From Prevotella sp. (GTDB lineage: Bacteria > Bacteroidota > Bacteroidia > Bacteroidales > Dysgonomonadaceae), in NCBI GenBank assembly GCA_031285905.1, contig JAITVH010000085.1, positions 1 through 33,035 of the forward strand: a DNA stretch of 33,035 nt, written 5' to 3'. Both the position numbers and the translations under genes were made by a program. Position 1 is the stretch's first letter. Each line of letters starts with the position of its first letter. A model generated the notes under the pieces. That model made no database searches. It saw only the letters and a program-made list of their open reading frames with translations, and was not told the origin of the DNA. This document shows, piece by piece, positions 1 through 7,765 of the stretch.

Positions 1-692
1 GTATTCATAAGGGCCTCAGAGATACCAAGTGCCAGTTTAGTTGAATCCGGAGAACCTTCTGCTGACATTGCACCGAACGACTTGATCATACCAAGTACCG
101 TTCCGAATAGCCCCATCAGTGTACCCAGTGTAGAGATAGTAGCGATAACTGATAAGTTTTGTTGCAAATATGGTAATTCAAGTGTTGTAGCTTCTTCCAG
201 TTCTTTTTGAATCATTGCAGCTTTTTCATCATTGTTCAGGTCTAGTTTTTCTACATCAGCATAACGAAGAAGACCAGCTTTAAGAATGTTAGCTACTGAA
301 CCTTTTTGTTCGTCACATAATTTAGATGCACCTTCGATGTCTCCTGCTTCTAATTTAGCTTTTGCATTCATTACAAATTTAGCAGTACTTCCTTTACCAC
401 CAGCTCTGTTCAATGCAAAGAATCTTTCAACTGAAAGAGTAAATACTGTAAGTAATAATGTGATTACGATAGGAATTACCCATCCTCCGTGATAAAGTGT
501 TCCCAACATATTATTATTTATTGGATTCATTTTCTCATCGAAGTTAGTAAAGCCTAGAACACCTCCAAGAGAATTCTCCGGGTCTCCGGCTCCTGCTACC
601 ATGTAGAAAAATAAGTGAGCAACAATAGCACATCCGATAACAACAAGGAACGCTGAAACGCCTTTTGATCTTGGTTTTTGATTAGTTTCCAT
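1..692 (-). CDS. MotA/TolQ/ExbB family proton channel protein, 3' end outside window
   Basis: Reading from ATG at 692, 230 codons are visible before the left window edge, so the C-terminus is missing. The protein has an N-terminal membrane segment (about residues 12-33), a second one (about 70-90, followed by VERFFAL, typical of ExbB/TolQ), a soluble stretch, and a third segment near 183-205 containing GLFGTVLGMIKSF, the hallmark channel helix of the family. Known family role: with ExbD/TolR-type partners it uses the proton motive force to energise TonB- or Tol-type work at the outer membrane. I infer ExbB rather than TolQ or MotA from the ExbB-like N-terminus and the usual Bacteroidales context; the ExbD-like partner would lie to the left, outside the window. 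The start is well placed, with AT-rich non-coding DNA upstream. Confidence 0.9.
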   Translation of the reverse strand, partial: METNQKPRSKGVSAFLVVIGCAIVAHLFFYMVAGAGDPENSLGGVLGFTNFDEKMNPINNNMLGTLYHGGWVIPIVITLLLTVFTLSVERFFALNRAGGKGSTAKFVMNAKAKLEAGDIEGASKLCDEQKGSVANILKAGLLRYADVEKLDLNNDEKAAMIQKELEEATTLELPYLQQNLSVIATISTLGTLMGLFGTVLGMIKSFGAMSAEGSPDSTKLALGISEALMN

Positions 693-1116
693 AATGATAA
701 TAAATAAATTTAAGTTTAGTGAATTAATTTTGTTTTTATATTGTTATATATTTAAAATTATTATCCTAAAAAAGTTATTCGAAAGCACAATAAATAAATG
801 GGTACAAATATACTATTCCATTTTCTGTCTCAAAGTATTTTTGTCCCAAAATCGCACTCTGACTAACACGATCAATAATATCTAACGTCGGTAATAGACT
901 TTTATTCTCTAATAAATACAATTTCTATTAAAAATATTTCTAATATATTACAACTTCTAATCGTCTATTTCTGCGGGGTTTACACTACGGTATGTGTCCA
1001 ACAGGTATTATTCTTTCCAAGAACTTTAAATTGTTCCGGCTAACAAAAATAGAATTAAAAATGATTCCATACAATTAAAAAATACAAAAAAACACTTATT
1101 TTAAATCTATTTCTGC
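693..1116. other. AT-rich intergenic region without a gene
   Basis: This 424-base stretch separates the 3' end of the aspartate kinase gene from the start of the proton channel gene; both are on the minus strand. It should carry the promoter of the channel gene. The only open frame of any length (63 residues, plus strand) is low-complexity and rich in Ile/Phe/Lys as expected for random AT-rich DNA. I see no strong hairpin, tRNA or tandem repeat here, and no obvious rho-independent terminator for the aspartate kinase gene. Confidence 0.6.
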
Positions 1117-2523
1117 TTATTTATCAATACATAACTCATCGTTAAGGGCTATTACTGCCTCATTATACGATTCTCTTCTTATCACAAATTGCATATTTAC
1201 CTGCCTTAGTGACTGTCCGAAACTCTCTACATTTATGCCTCTGTCATACAAAGCTTTAGCTGCCTTGTATAAAAAGCCCGGAATGGCAATGTTAGTGCCC
1301 ATTGCGCATACTAAAGCAACCCGTTCTGCCCGTATCTGAGGCATGCCTGAGACCACTTTAACCAACTCTGCTTCAAGTGCATTTAAGAGCTCTCTGGACT
1401 TATAATTATCCCAGACTACCATTGTTATTGAGTTAGCATTGGTGGATTTAAGTATGTAGCTGACATCGAAGCGTTTAAAAATCGTCATAACTTTCAGGTC
1501 ATAACCTACTTCGCCCACCATCAGAGGATCGTGTATTTCTATGGCGAGGACTTTGTTAGTCCCTGATACAATTTCTACTTTTGGAATCTCAGAAATATAA
1601 TCCTTAGTAATAAGGGTTCCAGGATGCTCAGGTTCAAATGTATTTTTTATGCGTATGTTTATGCCTGCCAGTTCGAGTGGCTTTGCTGCTTTAGGATGAA
1701 TAGCCTCCATGCCTATATCAGCCAACTGGTCAGCTATTATATAATTGGTCCGTCCTACAGGAATTGTTTTTTCCACTCCCACAATATTGGGGTCGGCACT
1801 GGATAGGTGATATTCTTTATGTATCACTGCTTCAACAGCTTTAACTTCCACTGCCACTTTACTGAAAGTGACTTCTGTGTATCCCCGGTCGAATGCACGC
1901 ATAATGCCTTCTGTACCTTTTGTGTATCCGGTAACTATGCATAGATCCTCACTGAAATCTATACCTTTGAATGCCCTGTGTATACGCTCGTCTATTGTTA
2001 ATGGCAGGGAATCATTAAAGCCGCAAAGGTCTATGAATCTGGCTGATATTCCGTTGTTATTTAGAATGTTAACTGAGTTCCAAGCAGAATGAGCCTCTCC
2101 TACAGATGCTAATATTTCGCGGGCGGCAAGGCAAATGTCATCAGCATTTACATAGCCCGAGGCCATCACCTTGCTCAAGCTATGCAACATAGTCTTTGCC
2201 TGCTTGATACGGAAAGAAATAAATTCTTCGGCTTCTTGCTGATCTAATCCTATATTTTCGAAACTTTTATTTATAACTAAAAGACGCTGGCAAAGGCTGT
2301 CTAATCCGGCGCTATAGTCGCTGTTTTCGAGAAACTGTACATATACTCCCGGTTCGCCTGTTTTCTTATGTTCCAACAGCCAATTAGTTACATTATTATA
2401 TGCCGATACTACAAAAATACGGTTGTATAGCTCGTCTTGTTTTCTTTTGCCTACAATAACATTATCCAGCACATCTTTAAATTGTGACATGGAAGTTCCA
2501 CCAATTTTCTCTACTGTTAGCAT
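1117..2523 (-). CDS. lysC: Aspartate kinase (monofunctional, ACT domains)
   Basis: Catalyses ATP-dependent phosphorylation of L-aspartate, the first step toward Lys, Met, Thr and diaminopimelate. The 468-residue protein starts with the amino-acid kinase signature KIGGTSM (residues 6-12). Further kinase-domain landmarks are GEAHSAW, the FSKVAVEVKAVE stretch and IHPKAAKPLE. The last 130 or so residues form ACT-type regulatory modules (VSGTNKVLAIEI and VALVCAMGTNIAIPG regions), so feedback control by an end-product amino acid is expected. No homoserine dehydrogenase domain follows. The longer frame would begin at a TTG at 2562; I prefer the ATG at 2523 because the kinase motif normally sits within ten residues of the N-terminus and because the TTG lies inside a candidate -7 promoter box. 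The sequence recalls the long-insert aspartokinase subgroup that includes ectoine-type enzymes, but no ectoine genes are present. Confidence 0.9.
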   Translation of the reverse strand: MLTVEKIGGTSMSQFKDVLDNVIVGKRKQDELYNRIFVVSAYNNVTNWLLEHKKTGEPGVYVQFLENSDYSAGLDSLCQRLLVINKSFENIGLDQQEAEEFISFRIKQAKTMLHSLSKVMASGYVNADDICLAAREILASVGEAHSAWNSVNILNNNGISARFIDLCGFNDSLPLTIDERIHRAFKGIDFSEDLCIVTGYTKGTEGIMRAFDRGYTEVTFSKVAVEVKAVEAVIHKEYHLSSADPNIVGVEKTIPVGRTNYIIADQLADIGMEAIHPKAAKPLELAGINIRIKNTFEPEHPGTLITKDYISEIPKVEIVSGTNKVLAIEIHDPLMVGEVGYDLKVMTIFKRFDVSYILKSTNANSITMVVWDNYKSRELLNALEAELVKVVSGMPQIRAERVALVCAMGTNIAIPGFLYKAAKALYDRGINVESFGQSLRQVNMQFVIRRESYNEAVIALNDELCIDK

Positions 2524-2559
2524 TTTAGTATTTAAACTTTTAAATATATTTTTACGGGG

Positions 2560-2567
2560 CAAAAATA
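2560..2567 (-). promoter_or_regulatory. Candidate -7 promoter box for the aspartate kinase gene
   Basis: On the minus strand this reads TATTTTTG, an exact match to the Bacteroidetes -7 consensus TAnnTTTG, about 40 bases before the ATG at 2523. The -33 element is poor (a TTAC at roughly the right distance rather than TTTG), so this is suggestive only. Confidence 0.35.
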
Positions 2568-2698
2568 ATAAAATAATCTTACTATATGTAAGAAGAAGAG
2601 ATAATGTAACATTTTTGTGACAATCGATATATTATATACGACCTATTATGCGTTATTTTATCTCACTGAGTTACTTCTGTTAAATTAACAAACCAGCT

Positions 2699-5146
2699 AT
2701 GAGGATATCCACTGTTATTACATTTTTATTTATCTCATTATCATTCTATGCACAAAACTTCAAGGGACGGATTACCGATTGGAGAGGGGAAGCCCTTTAT
2801 GGCAGTACTGTATATATAAAAGAAATAAATCAGGGACTTATATGCAATGAAGACGGATATTATCAGACCACCCTGGGTTCAGGACAATATACAATAGAAT
2901 ATAAATGCTTGGGATATAAAAGTGTTGAAAAGATTGTAAACATACCCAAAGAGAAAGCATATAACCTGGATATTATACTGGAGGAAAATCCGGTCACCTT
3001 AAAAGAAGTCGCCGTATCGGCAAAAGAAGATCCTGCCTATCCTATTATGCGGAAAGCCATAGAAAAAGCACCTCTGTATGCCGGTGCAGTAAAAGAGTAT
3101 AAAGCAGATGTATATATAAAGGTGAATGCAGAGTTATTGAAAATATCCTCTTTTATGGATAAGATGGCAAAAAGGGAAGAAGGGGTGAAATTGTCAGACT
3201 TTAAAGAACAGGTATTTCTACAAGAGTCTTATAATGAGATACGTTTTACTGCACCTGATAAGTATGATCAGACAGTGAAAGCTTTTTCGAGCAGCATCCC
3301 TGACAATATGGACTCCAATGATGCCATGGGGATAATCAATTCATCATTCTATATGCCCAAAGTAGGGATGTATATTTCGCCCTTAAATCCCAAGGCCTTT
3401 TCCTATTACAAATTCCGTTACGAAGGATTTATCGAAGAAGAAGGATTATACATAAATAAAATAAAAGTGGAACCTAAGCTGAAGGATCCGATTCTGTTTG
3501 AAGGGTATATCTATATTGCAGAAGGTACATGGCATATCTATTCATCTGAGCTAAAGACCAATGCATATGGTGTAAGGCAGGACTATACTATTTCTTATCA
3601 GAAACTGGGTGAAAATATATATCTGCCTATAACATACCGTATTGAGGGTGGAATTAATCTTCTGGGGATAGGTGCTACATTAAACTATTTTACATCTCTC
3701 ACTTATACCGATATTGAAGAAAATACTGAAATAATAAACGAAATAGCGCAGAAAAAAAGTAAGAAAAGAGAGTTTGAAATACAGGCATGGGATTCACTAT
3801 ATACTACAAAGTCGGATAGCCTTGCAGCCAAACGGGATTCGGCCTATTGGGCAAAGGTACGGGTAGTACCTTTGGATGGGAGGGAAATTATCAGCTATCA
3901 GAGGAAAGATTCGGTACAACAATTCCTGGATTCTGCAAGGAGAGATCATCATAATTCGAAATTCTCGTTTGGCGACTTGCTTAATGGCGGGAAGATAGGA
4001 GGGGATTCCGCAAAAATTACATTTAGGTATAATGGATTGATACAGGGAGGACTACATGAATATAATTTTGTAGATGGGCTATGGATGGGGCAGTCCTTTA
4101 ACATAGAAACCAAGATAAATAAACATAACAAGCTGGAAATTTCTCCATATCTATATTATATTTCAGCACGGAAGCGGCTTGTCGGTGGCGGGGATATCAA
4201 TTTATCGTATGCACCTATGCGGTTAGGCAAACTGAACATATCGGCAGGATCGATAAGTGAGGACTATAATCCCAACGGAATATACAGGCTGAATAATTTC
4301 TCAAGTTCCCTGATTCGTGGCAAAAACTACAATTTCTTCTATCAGAAAGATTATGTATCTGTTACTAATAATATCGATTTATTCAATGGCTTTGCATTGA
4401 TCACCGGATTTGAAATTGCACGACGCTCGGGACTGGCCAATCATACAGACTATACATGGGGCAAAAAAAGTAATATCTCTCCGAATATATTTCCTGATGA
4501 TAAATTCAACAGGACTTTGTACGGAGTGGGTTTTAATTATACGCCATATGCTTACTATATCGTTCGAGATGGAGCAAAGAGATATGTCAAATATACCTCT
4601 CCTACTTTCTATGGAAGGTATAGCCAAGGATTTTTTTCGAAAGAGGGTAGGGACTATCAATATTATAAGCTATACGGAGGCATACGGCAGCGGATAAAGA
4701 TAAGCGAATTTACGGACTTCGATTATACACTCGAAGGCGGCGGATTCTTCGGGAATAATGATCAGATACATTTTGCCGATTTTGAGCATTTCAATACATC
4801 CAATATAACAGTAAACCTCAAATCTCCATTTCATTCATTTATGTTGCTGGACAATTACGCAGCTTCCACAAACAAATACTGGATAAGAACCAACCTGAAC
4901 TATGAAAGTAAGTATATATTATTGAAACGCCTGCCATTCCTTCAAGGGAAAATGTTCAGCGAATCACTACATCTCAAAAACCTCTATACCCCAGAGATGA
5001 AATTGTATACAGAGGCGGGATATTCAGTAAACCTGACACGGTTGGTAAATATCGGTGTATTTGCATCTTTCAAAAAAGAGAAATACAGCGATTTCGGTTT
5101 CCGTTTCTTGTTCGATTGGGAAAATATCACCAGAATGCTTGAATAA
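2699..5146 (+). CDS. DUF5686 family outer-membrane-type protein with carboxypeptidase-like regulatory domain
   Basis: An 815-residue exported protein of unknown precise function, widespread in Bacteroidota. It starts with a signal peptide (about residues 1-18, cleavage near SFYA-QNF), followed by a carboxypeptidase-D-like regulatory (beta-sandwich) domain at about 19-100 (FKGRITDWRGEALYGSTVYI... to EVAVSAKED), the module also found at the N-terminus of SusC/TonB-dependent receptors. The rest matches the DUF5686 pattern: a helical stretch (AYPIMRKAIEKAP), then many alternating aromatic/polar strands ending in FRFLFDWENITRMLE, consistent with a C-terminal outer-membrane beta-barrel. There is no TonB-dependent plug domain, so it is not a SusC. 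It stands divergent from the aspartate kinase gene with 175 bases between their starts; menA follows 53 bases later, probably from its own promoter. Confidence 0.85.
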   Translation: MRISTVITFLFISLSFYAQNFKGRITDWRGEALYGSTVYIKEINQGLICNEDGYYQTTLGSGQYTIEYKCLGYKSVEKIVNIPKEKAYNLDIILEENPVTLKEVAVSAKEDPAYPIMRKAIEKAPLYAGAVKEYKADVYIKVNAELLKISSFMDKMAKREEGVKLSDFKEQVFLQESYNEIRFTAPDKYDQTVKAFSSSIPDNMDSNDAMGIINSSFYMPKVGMYISPLNPKAFSYYKFRYEGFIEEEGLYINKIKVEPKLKDPILFEGYIYIAEGTWHIYSSELKTNAYGVRQDYTISYQKLGENIYLPITYRIEGGINLLGIGATLNYFTSLTYTDIEENTEIINEIAQKKSKKREFEIQAWDSLYTTKSDSLAAKRDSAYWAKVRVVPLDGREIISYQRKDSVQQFLDSARRDHHNSKFSFGDLLNGGKIGGDSAKITFRYNGLIQGGLHEYNFVDGLWMGQSFNIETKINKHNKLEISPYLYYISARKRLVGGGDINLSYAPMRLGKLNISAGSISEDYNPNGIYRLNNFSSSLIRGKNYNFFYQKDYVSVTNNIDLFNGFALITGFEIARRSGLANHTDYTWGKKSNISPNIFPDDKFNRTLYGVGFNYTPYAYYIVRDGAKRYVKYTSPTFYGRYSQGFFSKEGRDYQYYKLYGGIRQRIKISEFTDFDYTLEGGGFFGNNDQIHFADFEHFNTSNITVNLKSPFHSFMLLDNYAASTNKYWIRTNLNYESKYILLKRLPFLQGKMFSESLHLKNLYTPEMKLYTEAGYSVNLTRLVNIGVFASFKKEKYSDFGFRFLFDWENITRMLE

Positions 5147-5155
5147 AATAAATCA

Positions 5156-5182
5156 TTGCGCTTTTTAAATATTGTATATTTG
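5156..5182 (+). promoter_or_regulatory. Candidate promoter for menA
   Basis: TATATTTG at 5175-5182 matches the Bacteroidetes -7 box TAnnTTTG, 17 bases before the menA ATG. A TTG at 5156-5158 could be the -33 element but the 16-base spacer is shorter than the usual 19-21. Confidence 0.35.
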
Positions 5183-5199
5183 TATTCTAAAAATATACA

Positions 5200-6105
5200 A
5201 TGGCAACATTCAACTCATGGATTTCAGCATTGCGCCCCCGTACATTGTTTCTGGCGGCAGCAACTGCATTGTGTGGTAGCGGTATAGCCTATAGTACAGG
5301 GCTTTTCAGTATTTCGGTTTTTATCTTGACTATATTGATTGCAACTGTTTTGCAATTACTGTCTAATATGGCAAATGATCTGGGTGATTATCAGCATGGT
5401 ACGGACATAACGGGTGAACGGGTAGGGCCTAAGCGCACGGTGCAGAGCGGCGCTATAACGCCAACACAAATGAAATATGCTATCTTCCTTGCTATCGGCT
5501 TTGCTGGTGTTGTTGGTATATTGTTAATATACATTGCTTTACAATTTATGAATTGGAAATATATTGTTGCTTTCTTCGTATTGGGAGGTGCATGTATCAT
5601 TGCTGCAGTAAAATACACAGCAGGGAAAAATCCATATGGCTATAAGGGTTTAGGCGATATATTCTCATTTACATTCTTCGGTTTGGTATCGGTTGTCGGT
5701 ACATATTTTCTCCATACGCATACCATCGGCTTTATACCCTGGTTGCCTGCCATCGGGTTAGGATTGCTAACGGTTGCCGTATTGAACCTGAATAATATGC
5801 GCGATATAGAAAATGACCGTAAATCGGGAAAGATCACAATTCCTGTACGTATCGGCCTGAAAAAAGCAAAAGTTTACCATGCGATGCTCACATTCGGGGC
5901 GTTGGCTTGTTTTGGCGTTTACTCTGTAATATATTCAGAGCATTGGTATCAATACCTTTATTTATTGTGCTTTGTTATATTTATAAAACTGCTGGGCGAT
6001 ATATTCAGAATCACGGAAAACAGGTTGCTGGATCCTTATCTGAAATACACATCTATGGGAACATTTGTTTTATCACTTTGCTTTTCCGTTTGTATAAATT
6101 TGTAG
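5200..6105 (+). CDS. menA: 1,4-dihydroxy-2-naphthoate polyprenyltransferase
   Basis: An integral membrane UbiA-superfamily prenyltransferase that attaches the polyprenyl chain to 1,4-dihydroxy-2-naphthoate, giving demethylmenaquinone. In the 301-residue sequence both Asp-rich diphosphate/Mg-binding motifs are visible: SNMANDLGDYQHGTD (residues 55-69) and NNMRDIENDRKSGK (198-211). The LRPRTLFLAA stretch at 11-20 and about eight or nine hydrophobic segments are typical of MenA. Length agrees with the family (about 300). The yfcE-like gene begins one base after the stop codon, so the two are very probably co-transcribed. No other menaquinone genes are in the window. Confidence 0.93.
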   Translation: MATFNSWISALRPRTLFLAAATALCGSGIAYSTGLFSISVFILTILIATVLQLLSNMANDLGDYQHGTDITGERVGPKRTVQSGAITPTQMKYAIFLAIGFAGVVGILLIYIALQFMNWKYIVAFFVLGGACIIAAVKYTAGKNPYGYKGLGDIFSFTFFGLVSVVGTYFLHTHTIGFIPWLPAIGLGLLTVAVLNLNNMRDIENDRKSGKITIPVRIGLKKAKVYHAMLTFGALACFGVYSVIYSEHWYQYLYLLCFVIFIKLLGDIFRITENRLLDPYLKYTSMGTFVLSLCFSVCINL

Positions 6106-6106
6106 G

Positions 6107-6601
6107 ATGAAAAAAATAGGACTATTATCTGATACTCATAACTGGTGGGATGAGAAGTACGAGAAATATTTTGCCGACTGTGATGAAATATGGCATGCCG
6201 GAGATATTGGCTCGCTGACTCTTGCTTTGCGTTTCGAGGCTCTGGGTAAACCATTCAGGGCAGTATATGGAAATATTGATGATAGCAAGGTAAGGGCTGC
6301 TTATCCTGAATTTCTTCGTTTCGAGGTGGAAGGGGTAGACGCATTAATGACGCATATTGGCGGTTATCCGGGGAAATATGATCCCCGTGTGCGGAATATA
6401 TTATATGCTAATCCTCCGAAACTATTTGTTACGGGGCATTCGCATATCCTGAAAGTGATGTTTGATAAAAAACTGAACTGCCTGCATATTAATCCTGGAG
6501 CTGCCGGGAAATATGGGTTTCACACAGTCCGTACACTGGTACGCTTTGTACTGAATGAGGGGAATATCTCTGATCTGGATGTGATAGAGTTGGTGGATTA
6601 A
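6107..6601 (+). CDS. YfcE/MJ0936-type metallophosphoesterase
   Basis: A 164-residue calcineurin-like phosphodiesterase. The metal-binding motifs are complete and in order: DTH (Asp9, His11), HAGDIG (Asp33), GNIDD (Asn56), MTHIGGY (His83) and TGHSHI (His111, His113). Family members hydrolyse phosphodiesters such as bis-pNPP and, in some cases, cyclic nucleotides; the true substrate here cannot be read from sequence. It directly follows menA with a one-base gap and so is probably translated from the same mRNA. The role has no obvious link to quinone synthesis. Confidence 0.9.
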   Translation: MKKIGLLSDTHNWWDEKYEKYFADCDEIWHAGDIGSLTLALRFEALGKPFRAVYGNIDDSKVRAAYPEFLRFEVEGVDALMTHIGGYPGKYDPRVRNILYANPPKLFVTGHSHILKVMFDKKLNCLHINPGAAGKYGFHTVRTLVRFVLNEGNISDLDVIELVD

Positions 6602-6732
6602 TTGATTATACAGATCTTTATCTTTTTATTTTGAATTTATCTATAGTAAATCAATGAGCTAATTTGTAAATTAGCATATTAGCAAATGATGTAAAACGAA
6701 GCAAAAAGTGCTCTTTGAAAAATAAAAGGGAA

Positions 6733-6762
6733 AGTGTTACTTATGTTACTTTTTAGTTAAAA
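6733..6762 (+). repeat. 30-base box, copy A1
   Basis: AGTGTTACTTATGTTAC followed by TTTTTAGTTAAAA. It differs at two positions from the reverse complement of 24563-24592 and is closely related to 6861-6890. Confidence 0.8.
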
Positions 6763-6769
6763 CTGGTGC

Positions 6770-6835
6770 TGTCATGCTGAAGAATGAAGCATCTCGTTTC
6801 ATATCAAGGAGATCCTTCCTTTCGTTAGGATGACA
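6770..6835 (+). repeat. Hairpin-forming dispersed element bounded by TGTCAT.CT / AG.ATGACA
   Basis: The 66-base element begins TGTCATGCTGAAGAATG and ends TTAGGATGACA; its ends are inverted repeats (8 of 9 match) and the inner parts (GCATCTC / GGAGATCC) also pair partly, so the transcript could fold into a long imperfect stem. The first 26 bases are identical to the reverse complement of 24530-24555. Elements with similar TGTCAT...ATGACA ends are, from my recollection, scattered in many Bacteroidetes genomes. Confidence 0.75.
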
Positions 6836-6839
6836 AAAG

Positions 6840-6860
6840 GCTAAACGCTAAACGCTAAAA
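6840..6860 (+). repeat. Three tandem copies of a 7-base unit (GCTAAAC)
   Basis: GCTAAAC GCTAAAC GCTAAAA lies directly between the hairpin element and the second 30-base box. The GCTAA core resembles the TTAGC-rich units in island B. Confidence 0.7.
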
Positions 6861-6890
6861 AGTGTAACCTTTGTTACCTTTTAGTTAAAA
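6861..6890 (+). repeat. 30-base box, copy A2
   Basis: AGTGTAACCTTTGTTACC followed by TTTTAGTTAAAA; it differs at two positions from the reverse complement of 24563-24592. Confidence 0.8.
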
Positions 6891-7037
6891 TTATAATTGA
6901 CAAGTAAGTGAGTCGTAAATAATGAAATAGAGAAATTGACAAAGTCGAACATAAATTCATCATTCTTAATTGACTCCGTCGAACGTTGTTTCTTAATTTA
7001 TAATTCTTCATTTTCGTTACCTTTTAGTAAAAAAAAT

Positions 7038-7724
7038 ATGCATATAGATATAATAAGTGTTTTACCCGAGATGTTTTCAGGCCTGATAGATTGTTCTATC
7101 GTTGACAGGGCTCAAAAGAAAGGATTGGTAGAGATAGAGTTGCATAATCTTCGTGATTATACGACCAACAAACATCGCCATGTAGATGACTACCCTTTTG
7201 GAGGCGAGGCCGGGATGGTATTGCAAATAGAACCGATTGACAATGCCATTTCTGCATTGAAACAAAAGAGGCAATATGATGAGGTTATCTATACTTCGCC
7301 CGATGGAGAAGTTTTCAATCAGCAGATTGCCAATCAGATGTCTTCTTATCGTAATATTATCATTCTCTGCGGACATTACAAGGGGATAGATTATAGGGTA
7401 AGAGAACATCTGATAACGCGTGAGATATCTATCGGCGACTATGTGCTTACGGGAGGTGAATTGGCAGCAGCAGTAATGACCGATGCTATTGTACGTCTTA
7501 TTCCGGGAGCTATAGGTGATGAACAATCAGCTCTTTCGGATTCATTCCAGGATGACCTGTTGGCTCCTCCTGTTTATACCCGTCCTGCAGAATATAAAGG
7601 ATGGAAAGTGCCGGAAATACTGTTGTCAGGACATCAGGCTAAAGTAGAAGAATGGCGATTACAACAATCATTGGAGAGAACAGAGAGGCTACGTCCGGAT
7701 TTGCTGGATAAAAAAAAGGATTGA
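7038..7724 (+). CDS. trmD: tRNA (guanine-N1)-methyltransferase TrmD
   Basis: Methylates G37 of tRNAs that read CNN codons, using S-adenosylmethionine, to prevent +1 frameshifting. With the ATG at 7038 the protein has 228 residues, normal for TrmD, and begins [13 protein letters not shown]. Seen motifs: [13 protein letters not shown] (48-60), the knotted SAM-binding segments [12 protein letters not shown] (110-121) and [14 protein letters not shown] (131-144), and the C-terminal tRNA-binding part with [12 protein letters not shown]. An in-frame extension to 6936 (TTG) would add 34 residues encoded by the repeat island and unlike TrmD, so I reject it. The gene is alone on its strand; the ribosomal-protein and rimM partners found in many bacteria are absent here. 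Its last codons overlap a terminator shared with the convergent gene. Confidence 0.95.
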   Translation: MHIDIISVLPEMFSGLIDCSIVDRAQKKGLVEIELHNLRDYTTNKHRHVDDYPFGGEAGMVLQIEPIDNAISALKQKRQYDEVIYTSPDGEVFNQQIANQMSSYRNIIILCGHYKGIDYRVREHLITREISIGDYVLTGGELAAAVMTDAIVRLIPGAIGDEQSALSDSFQDDLLAPPVYTRPAEYKGWKVPEILLSGHQAKVEEWRLQQSLERTERLRPDLLDKKKD

Positions 7725-7742
7725 AACAAATCTCAATCCTTT
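7715..7742. terminator. Convergent terminator overlapping the trmD stop codon
   Basis: AAAGGATTGA (7715-7724) pairs perfectly with TCAATCCTTT (7733-7742) around an 8-base loop. On the minus strand it is followed by a run of eight T (complement of 7710-7717), so it is a strong terminator for the sigma/membrane-protein operon; on the plus strand the T-run is short. The left arm and the minus-strand T-run lie inside the last trmD codons. Confidence 0.8.
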
Positions 7743-7765
7743 AATCCTATCTGTTTGAAGTACTA

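Larger units (their letters stand above)
6602..7037. other. Intergenic repeat island A between yfcE-like gene and trmD
   Basis: A 436-base gene-free stretch made largely of short repeats. It contains an 8-bp palindrome GCTAATTT/AAATTAGC at 6658-6675, two copies of a 30-base box (6733-6762, 6861-6890) with a shortened third copy ending just before trmD (TTACCTTTTAGT, about 7018-7029), a hairpin element (6770-6835), a three-fold 7-base tandem (6840-6860), and the phrase TGACTCCGTCGA (6970-6981). Most of these motifs recur in island B (24.3-24.8 kb). I see no protein frame worth calling. Confidence 0.75.

Noticed and set aside
694..885. 63-residue plus-strand frame upstream of the proton channel gene
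   Set aside because: Low-complexity Ile/Phe/Lys/Asn composition typical of chance frames in AT-rich DNA; no start context.
6936..7037. N-terminal extension of TrmD to a TTG at 6936
   Set aside because: The extra 34 residues are encoded by repeat-island DNA and do not look like TrmD; the ATG at 7038 gives the canonical N-terminus.
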